14,527 nucleotides of DNA. Source: CALBTQ01 sp036743315 (GTDB taxonomy: Bacteria; Lernaellota; Lernaellaia; Lernaellales; Lernaellaceae). Location: the NCBI GenBank assembly GCA_036743315.1, contig DAINPV010000066.1, positions 1 to 14,527 on the forward strand. Reading direction: 5' to 3'. Below, in pieces: positions 1-6,425 of this stretch; position 1 is the stretch's first letter, and each line of letters opens with the position of its first letter. Below the pieces are notes generated by a model that was not told where the DNA came from, did not search any database, and saw nothing but the letters and a program-made list of their open reading frames with translations. Both the position numbers and the translations under genes were made by a program.

Positions 1-1278
1 GGCACGCTCGGGTTCGTCACCGGGCTCGACCGACGGCCCGGCGAGGTGCTCTACGCCCGCTCCGACCCTCCCGGTGGCTGCGGCACGCGGCGCGCGATGT
101 GGCGGGCGGCGCATCCCCCCGTCGAGGTCGCGCGCGTCCTGGTCGAAGCGCAGCGCCCCGTACCGGCCACCTTCATCGGCAAGGGCAGCGTCGAGCGCCT
201 GACCGAGCTCATCGTTGCGCAGGAAATCCCGCTGCGGACCGTCGTTTTCGACGTCGATCTCACGCCCGGACAGCAGCGCAATCTCGAAGAAGCTTTCGAC
301 GTGATGGTCATGGACCGCACCGGGTTGATTCTCGATATTTTCGCCAAACGTGCGCAGACCGCCGAGGGCAAGCTGCAGGTGCAGTTGGCGCAGTTGAATT
401 ATCTGCTGCCGCGATTGCGCGGCATGTGGACGCACTTATCGCGGCAAGGCGCGGGCATCGGCACGCGCGGCCCCGGTGAAACCGATCTCGAAGTCGACCG
501 CCGGCGTATTCACCAGCAAATCGCCGCCCTCAAGCGCCGCCTGGAAAAAGTGCGCACCAATCGCGCCGCGCAGCGCAAACAGCGCTGCAAACACGGCGTT
601 CCGACCGTCGCGCTGGTCGGTTACACCAACGCCGGCAAATCGACCCTGCTGCGCGCGCTGACCGACGCGGACGTGTTCATCGAAAATCAACTGTTCGCCA
701 CGTTGGACACCACCGCGCGCGAACTGCGCCTGCCGGGCAACGTGCGCGCGATCGTCATCGACACCGTCGGTTTCATCCGCAAACTGCCGCACCACCTGGT
801 GGAAAGTTTCAAGGCCACCTTCGAGGAAGTGACGTTGGCCGACGTGCTGGTGCACGTGATCGACGCGTCGCACCCCCAGATGGACGAACAGATACAAGCG
901 GTGCATCAGGTGCTCGACGAAATGGGCGTGCAAAAGCGGCAAGTGCTCACCGTGTTCAACAAAATCGACCGCTTGGATGATCGCGCGTGGCTCGGCCGCG
1001 CGCTGGCCGCGCACCGGCCCGGCGTGGCGATCAGCGCGATGACCGGCGACAACCTTGCGGAGCTGCTGGACCAACTGAGCATACAACTCAGCGAACATCG
1101 GCGGTTGGTCGTCTGCGCCATCCCCCTTTACCGCGTCGATCTGATCCATAAAATTAGATCCGAAACGCAAATCGTGTACGAGCGCGTCGAAGAAGAGCGG
1201 ATCGTTTTTCAGGCGCGCATGGAAACGACGTTGGCCGAATACCTCAACGATTTTAAGACCGAGGAGGAATTGACGTGA
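1..1278 (+). CDS. hflX: GTPase HflX, ribosome-associated (5' end outside window)
   Basis: HflX is a cytoplasmic TRAFAC-class GTPase that binds the 50S subunit and splits stalled or stress-damaged ribosomes. Numbering from the GTG at 46, the GTP-binding motifs are complete: G1 GYTNAGKS at 192-199, G3 DTVGF at 239-243, G4 NKID at 305-308 and a G5-like SAMTG near 325. The HflX signature is also clear: ATFIGKG, DRTGLILDIFAKRA, GKLQVQLAQL and the glycine-rich GIGTRGPGET that leads into a basic coiled coil. The frame is open back to base 1. No ribosome site precedes the GTG at 46 or the ATG at 97, and either start would leave the N-terminal HflX domain short, so the true start is probably upstream of the window. 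The first 40 or so residues look unlike HflX, so a local assembly or sequence error is possible. It is the first visible gene of a five-gene operon, and its stop overlaps the next start as GTGA. Confidence 0.95.
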   Translation, partial: GTLGFVTGLDRRPGEVLYARSDPPGGCGTRRAMWRAAHPPVEVARVLVEAQRPVPATFIGKGSVERLTELIVAQEIPLRTVVFDVDLTPGQQRNLEEAFDVMVMDRTGLILDIFAKRAQTAEGKLQVQLAQLNYLLPRLRGMWTHLSRQGAGIGTRGPGETDLEVDRRRIHQQIAALKRRLEKVRTNRAAQRKQRCKHGVPTVALVGYTNAGKSTLLRALTDADVFIENQLFATLDTTARELRLPGNVRAIVIDTVGFIRKLPHHLVESFKATFEEVTLADVLVHVIDASHPQMDEQIQAVHQVLDEMGVQKRQVLTVFNKIDRLDDRAWLGRALAAHRPGVAISAMTGDNLAELLDQLSIQLSEHRRLVVCAIPLYRVDLIHKIRSETQIVYERVEEERIVFQARMETTLAEYLNDFKTEEELT

Positions 1279-2408
1279 AGCGCATCTGGATCGTCGTCGT
1301 CTTGCTGGTGGGTGTCGCCTGGGCGGCGGCCGACGAACTGGCGATCTTCAGCGGCGAAGCCACCGTCCCGCTGGCTCAGCTCAACGTGGATGCCGCCAAA
1401 GCGAAAGCTACGCAGATGGCGCTGGCCGAGGCGTTGCAGCAGGCGTTGCGCCACATCGCACCGCCCGAGGAGTTGGAGCTCAAGGAACAGGAAATCGACA
1501 AGCGCATTCTCAAGTCGCCCAAACGCTTCGTCGCCAGCTTCACCATTCTGCAGGCCGACGAGGAGCAGACCAACTATCACCTCGTGCTTGAGGCGCGCAT
1601 CCGCGTCGACGCCCTGCGCGAGGAGGTACGCTCGATCGTCGTGGTCGACACGCGCGAGCAGGAAAAGCCGCAGTTGCTGCTGTTGACATACCATCGTCGT
1701 CCGGGCGGGTATGCCTTCGACGGCGAGTTGTCGACGGCGCTGGCCGAGCGGTTCGATCTGGCCAACCAGAAACCGTTGCCTCCGCGGGAGTCCGAGGCGC
1801 TGTTGAGCACGCCGTCCTTTACCGGCGCGGCCGAGAAAAACAACTACCAGGATCTGAGCCGCGCCATGGCGGTGCAGGGCATCCGTCTGCTGGTGTTGGC
1901 CGAGGTCGAGGACCGGCGGCCGGAACCCGTCAAGAAACCGGGCCAGCCGGTCGAACCGGCCTCGTGCGATCGTCTGGTGCGCGTCAAGTTGATCGACGCC
2001 GATCAAAGCGTGCTCGTGCAATCCTTCAGCTATCAGTACCCGGCCGAAAACGAATGCGCCAAGCATACCGAAGAAGTGGCGCGGGGCATGTTCGGCCGGA
2101 TCATGGACGCCTTCACCGGCCACGGCCTGATCGGCGAAAGCGGCGATTCGGCGGTCCAACTGGAAATCCTGGGCGTCGGCGATTACAGCTACTTCCAGGA
2201 ATTGCAGGCGCTGATCCGCAATCGACCCTACGTGCAAAAGGCGCAATTGTCCGCCTTCGAAAGCGGCGGCCGCGTGACCTTCGAAGTCGTCTACGGCGGC
2301 CCGATCCAGCAATTGCAGGCCGACCTGGAAAACGCACGCGCCACGAGCTTCCATCTGAGCTTCATCGGCCGGCGCGGCAATCACCTACAATACCAACTGG
2401 AGTTGTAA
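1275..2408 (+). CDS. exported protein of unknown function, FlgT-N/DUF2066-like pattern
   Basis: The protein has 377 residues and starts at a GTG overlapping the hflX stop (GTGA). A strong ribosome site, GAGGAGGAA, lies at 1261-1269. Residues 1-19 form a classic Sec signal peptide: MKR, a hydrophobic core, then AWAAA before DE. Residues 22-115 show a pattern known from FlgT-N and LPP20-type envelope proteins: a 'GEA' strand, a long helix of AKAKATQMALAEAL type, then 'DKRILKSPKRFVASF' and 'LEARIRVDAL'. Residues 290-377 look like a small alpha/beta domain with paired strands (LEILGVGDYSYFQEL, then VQKAQLSAF and VTFEVVY), as in DUF2066-type proteins. Cys231 and Cys261 could form a disulfide in the periplasm. 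It is translationally coupled to hflX upstream and to a lipoprotein downstream. I cannot name a function. Envelope location is well supported, whereas the family resemblance is a pattern judgement. Confidence 0.85.
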   Translation: MKRIWIVVVLLVGVAWAAADELAIFSGEATVPLAQLNVDAAKAKATQMALAEALQQALRHIAPPEELELKEQEIDKRILKSPKRFVASFTILQADEEQTNYHLVLEARIRVDALREEVRSIVVVDTREQEKPQLLLLTYHRRPGGYAFDGELSTALAERFDLANQKPLPPRESEALLSTPSFTGAAEKNNYQDLSRAMAVQGIRLLVLAEVEDRRPEPVKKPGQPVEPASCDRLVRVKLIDADQSVLVQSFSYQYPAENECAKHTEEVARGMFGRIMDAFTGHGLIGESGDSAVQLEILGVGDYSYFQELQALIRNRPYVQKAQLSAFESGGRVTFEVVYGGPIQQLQADLENARATSFHLSFIGRRGNHLQYQLEL

Positions 2409-2740
2409 TGAAACGACTGGGAATACTTTTCTGTGTGCTGATCTTGCTTGACGGGTGCGCCGTGCCGCTGGCGCGCATCAACGGCGGTCGACCGACCGTC
2501 AGCGTGCCGCTGGACGTCACGCCGGGTGAAGCGAAGGTTTTTCTTGACGGCGATTACATCGGCTGCGCCGAGCGTTTCACTGCCGAACGCGGCGGATTGG
2601 CGCTGACCTACGGCGTTCACGAATTGCGGCTGGAAGCCGAGGGTTATTTGCCCGAATTGATCGAGGTGATCAGCTCGGCGGCAATGAAACCGGTCACCGT
2701 CCGCATGTTGAAGAAGCCGGAGAAACCGGAGGTCGAATGA
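2408..2740 (+). CDS. small PEGA-domain lipoprotein
   Basis: The protein has 110 residues. The ATG shares one base with the previous stop (TAATG), and CTGGAG at 2397-2402 is a plausible ribosome site. The N terminus is a lipoprotein signal: MKR, a hydrophobic stretch, then a lipobox ending LLDGC at about residue 17. Asp at the -2 position is unusual, but Cys is well placed for lipidation. Residues 31-103 match the PEGA pattern: VPLDVTPGEAKVFLDGDYIG followed by a GVHELRLEAEGYLPE segment. PEGA domains are short beta-rich modules in envelope proteins, thought to mediate cell-wall or protein contacts. The tail is a charged KKPEKPEVE. The context between an exported protein and two membrane proteins fits a role in the cell envelope. 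A longer reading of this frame starting inside the previous gene (from 1964) is rejected because it would bury the signal peptide. Confidence 0.85.
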   Translation: MKRLGILFCVLILLDGCAVPLARINGGRPTVSVPLDVTPGEAKVFLDGDYIGCAERFTAERGGLALTYGVHELRLEAEGYLPELIEVISSAAMKPVTVRMLKKPEKPEVE

Positions 2741-3849
2741 GTTTTCTGCGGGAAATCTGGGCGAACAAATGGATCAAGTTCGCCGTCCTGGTGGCGGCGC
2801 TGCTGTTGTTCTTCTGGTTGATTCACCGCTTAAGTTCCATTTTGACCGCCCTGGCCGTCGCCTGGGTGCTGGCTTACATCTGCGATCCGTTGGTCGATCG
2901 GATGGAAGCCCGCCGCATTCCGCGCACCGCCGGCGTGGCGTTGTTCGCCATCCTCCTGGTGTTGGTGATCGTGCTCGCCGAGTTGATTCTCGTGCCTGCG
3001 ATCGCCAATGAGATCGAGCGACTCGGGCGCGACATGCCCAATTACGCCGAGACGATTTCGCAGCGCGTGGCGCCCTGGATCGAAAGTACGTTCCGCCTGC
3101 AGTTGCCGCGCAACAGCGACGAAGTGTTCGACCTGCTGCAAACCAATCAGGAAACGGTCAAGCAGGTAACGGAAAAATTCTACGCGCCGCTGAGCTTGAT
3201 GGTGAAAAATTCGGTTTCCAGCCTGCTGGGCATGATCACCTTCATTCTGACGCTGGTCGTGGTGCCGGTGGCCTGGTTTTTCCTGCTGCGCGATATCGAC
3301 AAGATCAACGCGCGCATCGTCGATTTGGCGCCGCCGCGTTGGCGCGAAGGCTTTCTCGCCTTCATGCGCCAGGTCGACGAGATCATCAGCAACTTCCTGC
3401 ACGGGCAGATCATTGTCGCGCTCATTCTGGCCACGCTGTATTCGATCGGCCTGTGGCTGATTCTGGACATTCCGCTGGGCCTGGTTATCGGGTTGTTCGC
3501 GGGTTTCGCCGCGATCGTGCCGTACCTGGGCGTGGTGGTCGGCGTGCTGCCCGCTCTGGTGATGGCCTTTCTACAATACCAGGACTGGCAGCATCCGCTG
3601 GGCGTGCTCATCGTCTTCGGCGTGGCGCAGGCGCTGGAGGGCAACATCATCACGCCCAAGATCGTCGGCGACAAACTCGGCCTGCATCCGGTGGTCGTCA
3701 TTTTCGCGATTCTGATTTTCGCCGAGTTGGCCGGGCTGTTCGGCATGCTCATCGCGGTGCCCGCCGCCGCGATCATCCAGGTGCTGATGCGCCGCCTGGT
3801 CGCCGCCTATAAAACCAGCGAGTTGTATCAGGGCGGGGCCGACGAGTGA
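2737..3849 (+). CDS. AI-2E family transporter (PerM/YdiK-like membrane protein)
   Basis: This 370-residue integral inner-membrane protein belongs to the AI-2 exporter family (UPF0118; PerM, YdiK and TqsA type). Some members export autoinducer-2 and others act as ion antiporters, so the substrate cannot be assigned here. Hydrophobic segments lie near residues 14-30, 33-50, 64-90, 158-185, 223-245, 247-279, 286-300 and 316-350. The soluble stretch 91-155 between the early and later segments is typical of the family. Family motifs include IVPYLGVVVG at 260-269 and the NIITPKIVGDKLGLHP block at 303-318. The ATG overlaps the lipoprotein stop (ATGA), with GGAGG at 2728-2732. Length is normal for the family. 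It is coupled at its end to the glycosidase gene. Confidence 0.93.
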   Translation: MSFLREIWANKWIKFAVLVAALLLFFWLIHRLSSILTALAVAWVLAYICDPLVDRMEARRIPRTAGVALFAILLVLVIVLAELILVPAIANEIERLGRDMPNYAETISQRVAPWIESTFRLQLPRNSDEVFDLLQTNQETVKQVTEKFYAPLSLMVKNSVSSLLGMITFILTLVVVPVAWFFLLRDIDKINARIVDLAPPRWREGFLAFMRQVDEIISNFLHGQIIVALILATLYSIGLWLILDIPLGLVIGLFAGFAAIVPYLGVVVGVLPALVMAFLQYQDWQHPLGVLIVFGVAQALEGNIITPKIVGDKLGLHPVVVIFAILIFAELAGLFGMLIAVPAAAIIQVLMRRLVAAYKTSELYQGGADE

Positions 3850-4724
3850 AACGCGCCGTGCGTTATGGAGTGATGATCGTTATACTCCTCGTGGCCACGG
3901 GCGCCGCCATGTTTGTCTACCTGCCGCATCCCAACGATGTGCCCGACCGGGTGATGAGCTACCTCGAAGAGCGGAAGAACGAAACGCGCCCGTTGGTGCT
4001 TAAAAGCGCCGGCGACTGGATAACCCTGCAACCGGGACTGGAATTGCGCCGCGCCAGATTCAACCGCAAAGATCGTCTGTTGTCGCGCTTCAATCTGATC
4101 GCCCTGCGCGTCGATCCGGAAAAAATGCGCTTGCGGATGATCCACGTACCGGCGAAGCAACTGCCGCAAACCGACATCGAGACGCTGGCGCAAAGCACGG
4201 GTGCGATCGCGCTGATCAACGCCAGCTATTTCGAGCCGGACTTTAAGGTGATGGGTCTGCTGGTGTGCGACGAGCAACGGATTTCGCCGATGCGCAAGGA
4301 GGGCAACATCCATCATGGCGTTTTTTATTTGCATGACAACCGCGCCTTTTTGGTGCATCGCACCAACTTCACCGAACCGAAGGTGGAGCAGGCGTTTCAG
4401 GCCGGTCCCTGGCTGATCTCCGACGGCGAGGCGCAACACCGCTTCCGCAACGCCAACATCGTCACCCGCCGCAGCGCGGTGGGCGTCGATAAGAAGGGGC
4501 GGGTGATTCTCGCGGCGACCGATGCGTTGCTCGGCGGCTTGTCGCTGCCGGAGCTGGCGGGATTCCTTGCCAAACCCGAAAGCGAGGGCGGCTTCGCCTT
4601 ATGGCGGGCGATCAACTGCGACGGAGGCACGAGCACGCAAATGCTTCTGAATCATCCGCGCGAATCGCTGACCATTCGTTCGACCATGCGCGTACCGGCG
4701 TACCTGGGCGTGTTCGCCCGCTGA
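3846..4724 (+). CDS. membrane-anchored phosphodiester glycosidase family protein (NAGPA domain)
   Basis: The protein has 292 residues and starts at GTG, overlapping the transporter stop (GTGA). Residues 8-25 are a single hydrophobic segment (an uncleaved anchor or signal), placing the rest outside the cytoplasm. Residues from about 80 to the end match the domain of N-acetylglucosamine-1-phosphodiester alpha-N-acetylglucosaminidase (NAGPA, 'phosphodiester glycosidase'), also seen in bacterial exopolysaccharide proteins. Visible motifs are INASYF at 124-129, QAGPWLISDG at 185-194, RRSAVGVDKKGRV at 208-220 and NCDGGTSTQM at 257-266, the last being the family's DGG(G/T)ST block. The known activity is cleavage of a sugar-phosphate diester, but the bacterial substrate is unknown. 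This is the last gene of the hflX operon. The next 113 bases hold only a short weak hairpin (4733-4745) and then the tRNA-Val promoter, so I see no strong terminator after it. Confidence 0.88.
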   Translation: MKRAVRYGVMIVILLVATGAAMFVYLPHPNDVPDRVMSYLEERKNETRPLVLKSAGDWITLQPGLELRRARFNRKDRLLSRFNLIALRVDPEKMRLRMIHVPAKQLPQTDIETLAQSTGAIALINASYFEPDFKVMGLLVCDEQRISPMRKEGNIHHGVFYLHDNRAFLVHRTNFTEPKVEQAFQAGPWLISDGEAQHRFRNANIVTRRSAVGVDKKGRVILAATDALLGGLSLPELAGFLAKPESEGGFALWRAINCDGGTSTQMLLNHPRESLTIRSTMRVPAYLGVFAR

Positions 4725-4791
4725 TTATTAGACCGCTTACCGCGGCGCAATCGACCGTGATGAAAAGTGCGAAATCAGGAGAAATTAGTGC

Positions 4792-4819
4792 TTGACAGGC
4801 ACAAGCATTCAATTGTAAA
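4792..4819 (+). promoter_or_regulatory. promoter for tRNA-Val
   Basis: A perfect sigma-70 -35 hexamer TTGACA at 4792-4797 is followed 16 bases later by TGTAAA at 4814-4819 (4 of 6 matches to TATAAT). Expected transcription start is near 4826, twelve bases ahead of the mature tRNA. Position and spacing fit well; it is a prediction from sequence only. Confidence 0.6.
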
Positions 4820-4837
4820 TCTCTACTCCCTTGCTGG

Positions 4838-4910
4838 AGGCACGTAGCTCAGGGGCTAGAGCACTACCTTGACGCGGTAGGGGCCGTGGGTTCGATTCCC
4901 ACCGTGCCTA
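4838..4910 (+). tRNA. tRNA-Val (anticodon GAC)
   Basis: This is a complete 73-base cloverleaf. The acceptor arm is AGGCACG (4838-4844) paired with CGTGCCT (4903-4909), and the discriminator base is A at 4910. The D stem is GCTC/GAGC (4847-4850, 4859-4862). The anticodon stem is CTACC/GGTAG with loop TTGACGC, giving anticodon GAC at 4871-4873, which reads the valine codon GUC. The variable loop has five bases. The T stem is GTGGG/CCCAC with loop TTCGATT. CCA is not encoded, so it must be added after transcription. It lies between the hflX operon and the infC operon, in the place occupied by thrS in the E. coli cluster. Confidence 0.95.
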
Positions 4911-4919
4911 TGTTAGAAT
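4911..4919 (+). promoter_or_regulatory. candidate extended -10 promoter for the infC leader
   Basis: TGTTAGAAT starts one base after the tRNA-Val discriminator. It matches the extended -10 form TGnTATAAT with one mismatch (TAGAAT). There is no good -35: the matching place falls inside the tRNA T arm (about 4891-4896). If used, transcription would begin near 4926 and give the infC operon a leader of about 285 bases. It could equally be chance, with the operon read through from the tRNA promoter. Confidence 0.35.
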
Positions 4920-5054
4920 CCCCACGATGATGCGTGGGTGAATGTGGACAAGGGTTTGCCGCATGACGGCAGGGCCGAAAGGCTCAAGCCGGTTCGCTGG
5001 GAACCGCACCCCGATCCCGGAAGACAGAAGATTTGTGTTTTCTCGCCGGGAGAA

Positions 5055-5093
5055 GGGCGTCGTCGGGCCGTGGTAAGCCGTGACGCTCTTTTT
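5055..5093 (+). terminator. terminator-like hairpin (possible attenuator) in the infC leader
   Basis: GGGCGTC (5055-5061) pairs with GACGCTC (5082-5088) in seven base pairs with one G-T, followed at once by five T (5089-5093). The loop is long (20 bases) but has a short inner CGG/CCG pairing. Since it sits upstream of infC with no other gene before it, it either ends tRNA-Val transcription or acts as an attenuator. Confidence 0.5.
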
Positions 5094-5195
5094 AGTTTAA
5101 TATTGTTTCCCAATATCGTCGCAGCCGGTTTGTTCGAATCTGCGGGCAAGGGCGCCGGGTGCGCCCGGGACGGCGCTGCCGGCGGTATTGTGGGC

Positions 5196-5203
5196 AAGGA
5201 GGT
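5196..5203 (+). promoter_or_regulatory. infC ribosome binding site that fixes the AUA start
   Basis: AAGGAGGT is a near-perfect complement of the 16S rRNA 3' end. It lies seven bases before the ATA at 5211, an ideal distance. The ATG at 5204 directly abuts it and would be too close, and that ATG opens only a 22-codon frame that ends at 5272. Confidence 0.85.
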
Positions 5204-5210
5204 ATGAGCC

Positions 5211-5753
5211 ATAGCGAGATACAACAAACGGTTTGGGCCCCCGACCGCGCCGACTCATCGGATCAACGATAAGATCCGCGCCGCCAAGGTGCTCGTCATC
5301 GACGATGAAGGCAATTCGTTAGGGGAACTCGATCCTCGACGCGGAGTGGAAATCGCCATCGAAAAGGGGTTGGATCTGGTCGAAGTGTCGCCCAATTCGA
5401 CGCCTCCGGTGTGCAAGATCATGGACTACGGGCGCTTCAAGTATCAGCAGGAGAAAAAGGCGCACGAATCCAAGAAGCATCAGGCGGTTGTCCAGATCAA
5501 AGAGATCAAGCTGCGCCCCAAGACGGGCGAGCATGATTTCCAGACTAAAGTAAAACGCATCCGCGAGTTTCTGGAAAAGGGGATGAAGGTCAAGGCGACC
5601 ATCATGTTTCGCGGCCGCGAGGTAGTCCATTCCGAGCTGGGCAAGGCGATTCTCGACCGGATCGCCCTGGACATCCAGGACGTCGGATTGGTCGAACGCG
5701 AAGCCAAGATGGAAGGCCGGAACATGTTCCTCTTCCTTGGCCCGAAGAAGTAG
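5211..5753 (+). CDS. infC: translation initiation factor IF-3, AUA start codon
   Basis: IF3 binds the 30S subunit, keeps it apart from 50S and checks the start codon and initiator tRNA. From the ATA at 5211 the protein has 180 residues, the same length as E. coli IF3. After a basic N terminus come the diagnostic 'HRINDKIRA' near residues 16-24, 'KGLDLVEVSPN' and 'PPVCKIMDYGRFKYQQ', then a lysine-rich linker helix. The C domain carries 'IKLRPKTGEHDFQTK', 'FRGREVVH' and a final 'MEGRNMFLFLG'. The first in-frame ATG/GTG/TTG-type start is the GTG at 5289, which would remove the conserved RIN..IRA segment. In the same frame TGA occurs at 5205-5207, so translation must start between 5208 and 5262; the ATA has the perfect ribosome site. 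Rare start codons in infC (AUU in E. coli) are known to let IF3 repress its own translation. Confidence 0.95.
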   Translation: MARYNKRFGPPTAPTHRINDKIRAAKVLVIDDEGNSLGELDPRRGVEIAIEKGLDLVEVSPNSTPPVCKIMDYGRFKYQQEKKAHESKKHQAVVQIKEIKLRPKTGEHDFQTKVKRIREFLEKGMKVKATIMFRGREVVHSELGKAILDRIALDIQDVGLVEREAKMEGRNMFLFLGPKK

Positions 5754-5783
5754 AGCCGTAGAAAAGAACCTCGCTCCATCGTT

Positions 5784-5811
5784 GGCCGATTCGTCTGTGG
5801 GACGTCGGGCC
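5784..5811 (+). promoter_or_regulatory. hairpin in the infC-rpmI gap
   Basis: The 94-base gap between infC and rpmI contains a ten-base-pair hairpin. GGCCGA pairs with TC-G-GGCC (one bulged G) and, after a TT bulge, CGTC pairs with GACG around a TGTGG loop. It lies 22 bases ahead of the rpmI ribosome site. In E. coli, L20 represses rpmI-rplT through an RNA structure in this neighbourhood, so this could be a comparable operator. There is no T tract, so it is not a terminator. Confidence 0.35.
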
Positions 5812-5847
5812 GGAGTGCGGTTTTAAGTGTGAAAGGAGATTGTTGCG

Positions 5848-6042
5848 ATGCCGAAAGTGAAATCCAATCGCGGAGCCGCCAAGCGCTTCAAGCTGACCGG
5901 CTCGGGGCGAATCAAACGGTCCAGCAGTATGAAAAGTCATATTCTGACCAAAAAAACGACGAAGCGGAAACGCCAGTTGCGCAAAGGCAAGCTGATCAGC
6001 GCGGCCGACGAGCGCCGTGTGCGTAAGATGCTGGGCGTGTAA
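5848..6042 (+). CDS. rpmI: 50S ribosomal protein L35
   Basis: The 64-residue, very basic protein has the normal length and order of L35: the start MPKVKSNRGAAKRFK, a 'TGSGRIKR' turn, then 'SHILTKKTTKRKRQLR' and an 'ERRVRKMLG' end. It binds 23S rRNA in the large subunit. A clear ribosome site AAGGAGAT lies at 5833-5840, with the ATG seven bases on. It lies between infC and rplT, the standard order, and is followed after 30 bases by rplT. Confidence 0.97.
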   Translation: MPKVKSNRGAAKRFKLTGSGRIKRSSSMKSHILTKKTTKRKRQLRKGKLISAADERRVRKMLGV

Positions 6043-6072
6043 AACCGGACCACGAGAAAAAGGAGAAAGACT

Positions 6073-6423
6073 ATGCCACGCGCAAAAGGTGGATTTAAAA
6101 CTTCCCGTCGTCACAAAAAAGTTCTCTCCAGCGCCCGCGGGTATCGCAGCGGCCGCCATAAGCTGTTCCGCTCCGCGAAAGAGACCGCCAACCGGGCGAT
6201 GGTGTATCAGTATCGCGATCGACGCAACAAGAAGCGCGATTTCCGCAAACTGTGGATCATCCGCATCAACGCCGCGGCGCATGCCCACGGCCTGAGCTAT
6301 TCGCGCCTGATTCACGGCATGAAGAAAGTCGGCATCGAGATCGATCGCAAAGTTCTGTCCGATATGGCCATCCACGATCCGGAAGGCTTCGGCAAGATTG
6401 TGGATATGGCTAAGAATGCGTAG
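6073..6423 (+). CDS. rplT: 50S ribosomal protein L20
   Basis: The 116-residue protein matches L20 throughout: 'MPRAKGGFKTSRRHKKVLSSARGY', then 'YQYRDRRNKKRDFRKLWIIRINAA' and 'SYSRLIHGMKKVGIEIDRKVLSDMA' (each seen in the translation and quoted here in part). L20 binds 23S rRNA early in assembly of the large subunit. In known systems it also represses its own operon through an RNA site upstream of rpmI or in the infC leader. The ribosome site AGGAG lies at 6061-6065, eight bases before the ATG. The stop is two bases from the pheS start, so no room exists for a pheM-like attenuator. Confidence 0.97.
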   Translation: MPRAKGGFKTSRRHKKVLSSARGYRSGRHKLFRSAKETANRAMVYQYRDRRNKKRDFRKLWIIRINAAAHAHGLSYSRLIHGMKKVGIEIDRKVLSDMAIHDPEGFGKIVDMAKNA

Positions 6424-6425
6424 CC

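Larger units (their letters stand above)
4921..5203 (+). promoter_or_regulatory. structured 5' leader of the infC operon
   Basis: The 300 bases between tRNA-Val and infC show no convincing gene but can form a row of hairpins. They are: 4921-4938 (CCCACG/CGTGGG); 4957-4971 (TGCCG/CGGCA); 4972-4985 (GGGCC/GGCTC closed by a GAAA tetraloop); 4990-5006 (CGGTTC/GAACCG); 5016-5050 (CCCGG/CCGGG, long loop); a terminator-like hairpin at 5055-5093; 5120-5144 (CGCAG/CTGCG); and 5150-5166 (GGGCGC/GCGCCC). A very GC-rich segment then leads to the infC ribosome site. Comparable infC-rpmI-rplT leaders in Firmicutes bind L20 and attenuate transcription. That this leader does the same is inference. I matched it to no known riboswitch, SRP RNA or RNase P consensus. 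Confidence 0.5.

Noticed and set aside
1209..2384. 391-codon open frame on the - strand opposite the exported protein
   Set aside because: Shadow of a GC-rich coding strand; the + strand frame has a signal peptide, ribosome site and operon overlaps.
4788..4847. Short GTG frame with an AGGAGA ahead of it, ending inside tRNA-Val
   Set aside because: It coincides with the tRNA promoter and the 5' end of the tRNA; 19 residues without any pattern.
4921..5203. Known RNA classes (SRP RNA, RNase P, tmRNA, cobalamin, c-di-GMP or ZTP riboswitches) for the infC leader
   Set aside because: I compared it with the consensus cores I remember and found no convincing match; a covariance search would be needed to be sure.
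4938..5207. 89-codon open frame (GTG start) in the infC leader
   Set aside because: No ribosome site, no recognisable protein pattern, and it coincides with a series of hairpins and a terminator-like signal.
5204..5272. ATG-started 22-codon frame overlapping the infC start
   Set aside because: The ATG abuts the Shine-Dalgarno with no spacer; the strong ribosome site serves the ATA seven bases on.
5289..5753. infC starting at GTG 5289
   Set aside because: It would delete the conserved N-terminal RIN..IRA segment and has no ribosome site of its own.
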